44,830 nucleotides of DNA, taken from assembly GCA_903842365.1 (NCBI GenBank), contig CAIMLU010000004.1, positions 1 through 44,830 on the forward strand, given 5' to 3'. The first letter of the stretch is position 1; the number at the start of each line of letters is the position of its first letter. Shown piece by piece: positions 40,294 to 44,830 of this stretch. The notes beneath the pieces are model-generated. The model was not told the origin of the DNA. It made no database searches and saw only the letters and a program-made list of their open reading frames with translations. The DNA is from an uncultured bacterium (GTDB lineage: Bacteria; Patescibacteriota; Minisyncoccia; Phycocordibacterales; UBA6065). The position numbers and the translations under genes are program-made.

Positions 40294-40297
40294 GGTT

Positions 40298-42682
40298 ATG
40301 AAAAAAAAGAGCAGGGAACGACTTGTCATTCTTGATACACACGCAATTCTTCATCGTGCGTACCACGCTGTGCCTGACTTTGTCACGTCGACAGGGGTTC
40401 CCACAGGCGCTTTGTTTGGACTTGTGTCGATGGTGCTTTCTATAGTTGAAACACTTAAACCTGATTACGTTGTTGCTGCTTTTGATTTACCAAAACCAAC
40501 ACATAGACATGAGGCATATAAAGAATACAAAGCAGGACGTTTGAAGACTGACGGTGCTCTTGTTGAACAGATAAAACGAGCGCGAGATGTGCTGGGAGCC
40601 CTATCGATCCCAACATATGACCGTGAAGGATTTGAGGCTGATGATATTTTGGGGACTATTGTTGAAAATGAAAAAAATAACAGTGATTTAGAAATTATTA
40701 TTGCAACAGGTGACGCGGATGCATTTCAACTTGTCTCAGGTAATAAGGTGCAAGTCTTTACCATGAGAAAAGGTGTAAAGGATGTTGTTTTATATGATGA
40801 AGCGGCCGTTGTTGAGCGTTATGGTTTTATTCCAACCCTCCTTCCTGATTACAAAGGCCTCCGTGGTGACCCTTCTGATAACATTATTGGTATTAAAGGC
40901 ATTGGTGAAAAAACAGCAACAATCCTCATAAAAGAGTTTGGAACTATTGAATCAATGTATGAAGCGCTTAAAAAAAGTGAGGAGCGTTTCAAGACGGCTG
41001 GTATTACGCCCCGTGTTATAGGTTTGTTACGTGACGGTGAAGAAGAGGCTCTCTTTTCAAAAACACTGGCAACAATTCGTCGTGATGCACCTATTGAATG
41101 GTCTCTTCCTGAAAAGAGGTGGGTTGAAACAATTTCGGTTGATGAGGCTGGTGCACTTTTTATGCAACTTGAATTTCGTGCAATGAAGTCACGGCTTGAA
41201 AGTGCTTTAAAAAAGGTGTCAGGGGGTAGTGTGATTACCGCTTTTGCGGTTGAGCCCGCAAAAACAGTGAATGAAATTTCCGAGCAGGAACTTAAAGAAC
41301 TTTGTGTTGCTTTATGGGTATTTGATTCAAATATTACAAACCCCAACACCGAAGATATTCTTTCGTTTGCAAACACAAAAACACTTAGAGAAGCACAGCC
41401 ACTTGTACTGGAAGCTCTCACGAGGAGAAATGCCGTACGTATATTTGAGGATATTGAAAAACCTCTTATCCCTGTTGTTTCTGCAATGGAAAAACACGGT
41501 GTACTGATCGATAAAACATTTTTACAAGAGCTTGGTGTTACATATCGTGCTGAACTTGAAAAACTAGAAAAATCTATTTATATCCATGCTGGGTGTGAAT
41601 TCAATGTTGCGTCGCCAAAACAGCTCGGTGAAGTTTTGTTTTCCAAAATGGGTCTCAAGGTTGCTCGGCAGAAAAAAACCGCAGGAGGAGCCCTTTCAAC
41701 AAAAGAGTCAGAGCTTGAAAAAATGCGCGACCTCCATCCAATTATTGGAGAAATTTTACAGTTTCGTGAGTTGGCAAAATTATTGGGTACGTACATCGAG
41801 GCAATACCACCGCTTCTTGATGGGGGAGACCGACTCCATGCTCGATTTATTCAAACGGGTACGGTCACGGGTCGAATGGCGTCAGAAAATCCAAACCTTC
41901 AAAATATTCCAAATAAAACAAACCTTGGTCGTGCAATACGAAAAGCTTTTATTGCACCTAAAGGACGAGTGCTCCTTTCTCTCGATTATTCACAGATTGA
42001 ATTACGAATTGCCGCCTTCTTGTCCAAGGATCCATCGTTTATAGAAATTTTTACAAGTGGGCAAGATGTTCACACTGCTGTTGCGGCAAAAGTGTTTAAT
42101 GTCTCCATTGATGATGTTACAAAAGAAATGCGTTCAAGGGCGAAGGTTATAAATTTTGGCATCTTGTATGGTATGGGGACCCTTGCACTCAAACAGAATT
42201 TAAATTCCTCTCGCGAAGAAGCGCAAACATTCATGGACGAGTATTTTGCACGCTTTCCTGAGCTTGCAGGGTATCTCAATAGAACAAAAGAAGAGGCGGG
42301 GAGGCTTGGTTACACTGAAACGTATTTTGGACGCCGTCGTTATTTTGAGGGACTCAAATCACACCTTTCGTTTGTAAAAGCAACTGCGGAACGTATGGCC
42401 ATAAACGCACCAATACAAGGGACGTGTGCTGATATGGTTAAAATAGCCATGCGTCGTATTAATGAGTGTATCCAGGAACGTTTTACACACAAAGCTGACC
42501 TAGTGCTCCAGGTGCATGATGAATTGGTGTATGAAGTTGATAAAGATATATCAGTTGAGTGTTCATGTGCCTTTAAATCAATTATGGAATCAGTTATACC
42601 TGCAAAAGACATTTCGGGTATTGTTTGTGTCGCAGAAGCGCGAGTTGGTACGAGTTGGGAGGATATGGAAAAGGTGAAATAA
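40298..42682 (+). CDS. polA: DNA polymerase I, reduced 3'-5' exonuclease region
   Basis: Repair and Okazaki-fragment polymerase, 794 residues. The N-terminal 5'-nuclease domain is complete (LVILDTHAILHRAYHAVP, GFEADDILGTI, TGDADAFQLV, GLRGDPSDNIIGIKGIGEKTA). The polymerase domain has motif A LSLDYSQIELR (Asp563), motif B RSRAKVINFGILYGMG and motif C QVHDELVYE (Asp741). Between them, the region expected to hold the proofreading domain is only about 90 residues (about 310-400), with no DxE exonuclease motif, so it should lack 3'-5' proofreading. Full-length family members have about 900 or more residues. It is followed by holA after seven bases. Confidence 0.97.
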   Translation: MKKKSRERLVILDTHAILHRAYHAVPDFVTSTGVPTGALFGLVSMVLSIVETLKPDYVVAAFDLPKPTHRHEAYKEYKAGRLKTDGALVEQIKRARDVLGALSIPTYDREGFEADDILGTIVENEKNNSDLEIIIATGDADAFQLVSGNKVQVFTMRKGVKDVVLYDEAAVVERYGFIPTLLPDYKGLRGDPSDNIIGIKGIGEKTATILIKEFGTIESMYEALKKSEERFKTAGITPRVIGLLRDGEEEALFSKTLATIRRDAPIEWSLPEKRWVETISVDEAGALFMQLEFRAMKSRLESALKKVSGGSVITAFAVEPAKTVNEISEQELKELCVALWVFDSNITNPNTEDILSFANTKTLREAQPLVLEALTRRNAVRIFEDIEKPLIPVVSAMEKHGVLIDKTFLQELGVTYRAELEKLEKSIYIHAGCEFNVASPKQLGEVLFSKMGLKVARQKKTAGGALSTKESELEKMRDLHPIIGEILQFRELAKLLGTYIEAIPPLLDGGDRLHARFIQTGTVTGRMASENPNLQNIPNKTNLGRAIRKAFIAPKGRVLLSLDYSQIELRIAAFLSKDPSFIEIFTSGQDVHTAVAAKVFNVSIDDVTKEMRSRAKVINFGILYGMGTLALKQNLNSSREEAQTFMDEYFARFPELAGYLNRTKEEAGRLGYTETYFGRRRYFEGLKSHLSFVKATAERMAINAPIQGTCADMVKIAMRRINECIQERFTHKADLVLQVHDELVYEVDKDISVECSCAFKSIMESVIPAKDISGIVCVAEARVGTSWEDMEKVK

Positions 42683-42689
42683 TACACAT

Positions 42690-43421
42690 ATGTTTTTTCT
42701 TGTTACTGGAACAGATACAGATAAGGCCCGTGCAAAAGCGCGTGAACTCATTTCGCTCATGGAAAAAAAGCGCCCTGACGCAACGTCAATCCGTGTTCTT
42801 GCTGACACAGCAACAATGAGTATGGTGGATGAATTGGTATTATCTCAAGGCTTATTTGAAGCCAAGACGATCACTTTTTTTGATGAGGTGTTTGAAAATG
42901 AAGACGTTGGAGCACGGGTGATTGCTGTTGTTGATGCGCTTAAATTGTCACAAAACGGTTTTGTTCTTTTCGAAGAAAAACTTTCAAAGAAAAATCTCGA
43001 GATATTGTCGGGTTCTGCAGAGAAAGTGTTTCATTTTGATTCAACAGAACCATCAAGTGATTATTCAATGTTTCCAATCGCTGACGCTTTTGGTTCGTGT
43101 GACAAACGTTCCTTATGGCTCCTTATTCGTGAGGCACTCGATCACGGTTCACCAGCAGAAGAAATTCACGGGATCATGTGGTGGCAGGTGAAGGCAATTG
43201 CAATAGTTCGTATTGCAAAAGATGCTAAATCAGCGGGGCTTGCACCTTTTGTTTTTACAAAAGCAAAACGCTTTAGCATGGCTTTTTCATCAGAACAAAT
43301 TGAAAAAATCATGTGTGATTTGGTCGCCATATACCACAAGGCTCATAGGGGAGAGATTGATTTCAATGTTGCGCTTGAACGCTTTGCTCTCGATTTTCCA
43401 GTGTCACATGTTGAAAAGTAA
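42690..43421 (+). CDS. holA: DNA polymerase III delta subunit-like protein
   Basis: Probable clamp-loader delta subunit, which opens the DnaN ring. The 243 residues start MFFLVTGTDTDKARAKARELI, like the family start (YLLYGxDxYLxxxxxxxI). GLFEAKTITFFDEVFEN corresponds to the conserved segment that names delta (LFGEKRLVVLRN), and the C-terminal helical part (EIHGIMWWQVKAIAIVRIAKDA) fits domain III. It is much shorter than the usual about 340 residues. The similarity is patchy, so the call is good but not certain. Position after polA fits a replication function. The tRNA promoter begins inside its last codons. Confidence 0.8.
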   Translation: MFFLVTGTDTDKARAKARELISLMEKKRPDATSIRVLADTATMSMVDELVLSQGLFEAKTITFFDEVFENEDVGARVIAVVDALKLSQNGFVLFEEKLSKKNLEILSGSAEKVFHFDSTEPSSDYSMFPIADAFGSCDKRSLWLLIREALDHGSPAEEIHGIMWWQVKAIAIVRIAKDAKSAGLAPFVFTKAKRFSMAFSSEQIEKIMCDLVAIYHKAHRGEIDFNVALERFALDFPVSHVEK

Positions 43422-43439
43422 TTAAAACGCTGATAGTAT
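43411..43439 (+). promoter_or_regulatory. Promoter for tRNA-Lys
   Basis: TTGAAA at 43411-43416, 17 bases, then TAGTAT at 43434-43439 preceded by TGA (extended -10). The -35 lies in the last codons of holA. The expected start at about 43446 is just before the decayed tRNA copy. Confidence 0.65.
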
Positions 43440-43466
43440 GCCACATACGCACTCAAAACCTCTTTG

Positions 43467-43500
43467 GGTAGAGCGTCTCCCTTTTAAAGGGTGGGTCTGG
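43467..43500 (+). pseudogene. Decayed tandem copy of tRNA-Lys
   Basis: Thirty-four bases match the D-arm to variable-loop part of the tRNA 72 bases downstream. GGTAGAGC and the anticodon-loop core CTCCCTTTTAA are kept, with a few substitutions and a two-base gap. No acceptor stem or T-arm can be formed, so it is not functional. The 72-base offset equals about one tRNA length, pointing to an old tandem duplication. Confidence 0.75.
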
Positions 43501-43521
43501 AATAGTTACATATAAACACAT

Positions 43522-43594
43522 GCGCCCTTAGCTCAGTTGGTAGAGCATCTCCCTTTTAAGGAGTGGGTCGTTGGTTCGATTCCAACAGGGCGCA
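43522..43594 (+). tRNA. tRNA-Lys (anticodon TTT)
   Basis: The cloverleaf folds well: acceptor GCGCCCT/AGGGCGC, D-stem GCTC/GAGC, anticodon stem TCTCC/GGAGT (outer U-U mismatch), anticodon loop CTTTTAA giving TTT, T-stem GTTGG/CCAAC with TTCGATT, discriminator A. CCA is not encoded and must be added enzymatically. The 3' end takes part in an inverted repeat with sequence downstream. Confidence 0.97.
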
Positions 43595-43645
43595 CAAACG
43601 CGATCCAAGAAAACCTGCACTGCTGCAGGTTTTTGCGTTTGTGCG
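43591..43645 (+). terminator. Terminator of tRNA-Lys with outer stem into the tRNA
   Basis: The inner hairpin AAAACCTGCA/TGCAGGTTTT (43610-43633) is a normal terminator. An outer perfect 11-bp stem, CGCACAAACGC (43591-43601) with GCGTTTGTGCG (43635-43645), includes the last tRNA bases, so it would compete with acceptor-stem folding in the precursor. Confidence 0.8.
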
Positions 43646-44050
43646 AACCGGAGCGATGTTTGTTCAGTAGAACAAACCGCGAGGTAGGGCCGAGGAAATT
43701 CTGGTTCGACAGAACCAGAATTATCCGTGGCCACAAATCATATGGTGGTTTTCGGTTGTGCTGTGCGAGCCGGAGGCCGACGGGCCGAGGCGGGTGAGTT
43801 CGGGATAAGGGACCCGAACGTAAAACCTTCTTGAGACGGTACTCCGTCCAAAAGGTGTACTGACCATGTAATGGTCGCGAGATTTTTCAGCAGAAAAATA
43901 CTTGTGACCACATCCATGCGAGCCAGGGCCGAGGAATTTTCGAGCGCGACCAAAATTTCTTGAGCGATAGCGATTAGAAATTGGAAGTACTCCTGTGGTG
44001 GCGGCGAGAAAATATCCGTGGCCACAAACTGCCAGTGGCAGTCTTTTTTC
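43646..44050. repeat. Intergenic array of hairpins and short repeated modules (copy B included)
   Basis: No credible gene. Hairpins: GTTTGTTC/GAACAAAC (43658-43677), AATTCTGGTTC/GAACCAGAATT (43697-43722), GTTCGGG/CCCGAAC (about 43798-43820), GACCAT/ATGGTC (43862-43876), TTTTTC/GAAAAA near 43885, CCAAAATTTC/GAAATTGG (43950-43984), and CTGCCA/TGGCAG (about 44028-44042) followed by six T. Recurrent modules are GGGCCGAGG (three times: near 43687, 43783 and 43926) and ATCCGTGGCCACAAA (43723 and 44014). Bases 43946-44000 repeat 39719-39772. Confidence 0.75.
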
Positions 44051-44060
44051 CCCCAAACCC

Positions 44061-44088
44061 TTGACACCCCCCTATTTTCCATTACCAT
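44061..44088 (+). promoter_or_regulatory. Promoter of the DNRLRE gene
   Basis: TTGACA at 44061-44066 and TACCAT at 44083-44088, 16 bases apart. The leader of about 77 bases contains a small hairpin GTGCA/TGCAC near 44111-44125 and no clear Shine-Dalgarno site. Confidence 0.55.
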
Positions 44089-44171
44089 CCCTCCCCGGAT
44101 GAACCTTGTTGTGCATTTTTGCACGACATTGTCTCTGTTCTTCCACAACACAATCAGACTGCCTTAGTTAA

Positions 44172-44830
44172 ATGAAAACCAAATTATTTGGTTCAGTATT
44201 TGTATTAACGAGCGCTCTTCTTCTGAAGAGCGCTTTTGCTGGGACTGTTATATATCAACCGAGTCCATTCAATGGACGAGACATCTGGATTACGAGCCAC
44301 TACCCATACAGCTCAAACGGTGGAGACTACGGACTTGATAATGGTGACATCACTGTCGGTGGTTGGGGCGACTGGTATAACGGCGCGATCAAGTTCGATC
44401 TCGAAGGATTACCAAACACACCAACCAACGTCGAAATGTGGCTTTTGCCCCATACATATCCGAACAGTACCTCTCAACGCGTTGGTATGAAATTCTACGT
44501 TCTCACCAATACTTGGAATACTAGTTCGGGTTGGTATAACACATCGTGGACAGGCATGCTGCTCGGTACTGCACCTGCTCCGGTAGTTGATAGGTGGAAC
44601 CCGTACGGGATTACCGTCACGTACAACCAGTGGAAAAGTGGAAGCAGGGTAAACCAGGGATTCATGCTTGCTCCAACAGGCAATAATAACCAGTTTAACT
44701 ACTTCTACGCTTCCAATCACACGGTTCCGTCTCAGCGGCCCAAGCTTGTGATTACGTACAATGATGCCTCGTATCCTACGCCTCCCGCCTTCAAGTTACC
44801 GCTTCCAAGTGGTTACAAGTGGTGTGTGAC
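44172..44830 (+). CDS. Secreted DNRLRE-domain protein, partial (possible cell-wall peptidase)
   Basis: An open frame from ATG 44172 runs off the window end, 219 complete codons. It starts with a signal peptide (MKTKLFGSVFVLTSALLLKS, then AFAG). The following about 180 residues match the DNRLRE plan found in surface proteins, with a modified GGDYGLDNGDITVGGWGDWYNGAIKFDL, AEMWLL-like strand segments and the ending SQRPKLVITYND. The visible end, FKLPLPSGYKWCVT, resembles the entry to an M23-type peptidase domain in other bacteria (LPFPxGxxWxVTQG), but this is a guess until the rest is seen. G+C content is higher than around it. It is preceded by the hairpin array. Confidence 0.85.
   Translation, partial: MKTKLFGSVFVLTSALLLKSAFAGTVIYQPSPFNGRDIWITSHYPYSSNGGDYGLDNGDITVGGWGDWYNGAIKFDLEGLPNTPTNVEMWLLPHTYPNSTSQRVGMKFYVLTNTWNTSSGWYNTSWTGMLLGTAPAPVVDRWNPYGITVTYNQWKSGSRVNQGFMLAPTGNNNQFNYFYASNHTVPSQRPKLVITYNDASYPTPPAFKLPLPSGYKWCV

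Noticed and set aside
43537-44151. Several open frames on both strands across the region after tRNA-Lys
   Set aside because: They read through the tRNA and the hairpin array, overlap one another and show no protein-like composition.

Overview
The window looks like a stretch of chromosome from a Candidate Phyla Radiation (Patescibacteria) bacterium, most likely of the Parcubacteria group. This is inferred from three things. Several housekeeping proteins are trimmed (YebC, DNA polymerase I, HolA). A minimal PrgI/VirB4/VirB6-type secretion locus carries many family-orphan secreted proteins. Shine-Dalgarno sites are rare, and many -10 boxes sit directly in front of start codons. No 16S gene is present, so placement rests on gene content only.

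Layout. 0.1-10 kb: pnp, an unknown single-pass membrane protein, a TraR/DksA-type zinc-finger protein with comM, a LysM-M23 peptidase, a PcrA/UvrD helicase and rsmA. 10-26 kb: a type IV secretion (T4SS)-like locus. It opens with a leftward operon of small secreted or anchored proteins, two of which share a four-cysteine module. A rightward series follows: an anchored protein, a discoidin-domain protein, a VirB6/TrbL-like channel with a long coiled-coil tail, PrgI, a split VirB4, an Ig-like secreted protein, a VirB2-like protein fused to a coiled coil, and an anchored putative propeller protein. 26-30.4 kb: the classic origin block yidC-rnpA-rpmH / dnaA-oriC-dnaN, with a visible switch of strand base composition between dnaA and dnaN. 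30.4-39 kb: a class A penicillin-binding protein, tyrS, an acidic protein, ruvC, yebC, ruvB, an unassigned structured RNA of about 345 nt, and a PilB/GspE-type ATPase. 39-44.8 kb: an orphan lipoprotein, tsaE, polA, holA, a tRNA-Lys with a decayed tandem copy, a hairpin-rich repeat region, and the start of a secreted DNRLRE-domain protein cut off by the window end.

How the parts relate. The origin block, PolA, HolA, DnaN, PcrA and RuvB/RuvC serve replication, recombination and repair. RpmH, RnpA, TyrS, TsaE, RsmA, PNPase and tRNA-Lys serve translation and RNA metabolism. YidC, the penicillin-binding protein, the LysM-M23 enzyme, the T4SS-like locus and the PilB ATPase build or work at the cell surface, which matters for cells thought to live attached to hosts.

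The most unusual signals are: the unassigned structured RNA at 36.86-37.20 kb, whose promoter overlaps the ruvB start codon; a dispersed hairpin repeat with a compensatory base-pair change between its two copies; a recurring 6-7 nt gap between -10 box and start codon, suggesting widespread leaderless mRNAs; very long perfect palindromes at convergent gene ends that include the stop codons; and coiled-coil extensions on both the VirB2-like and VirB6-like proteins.
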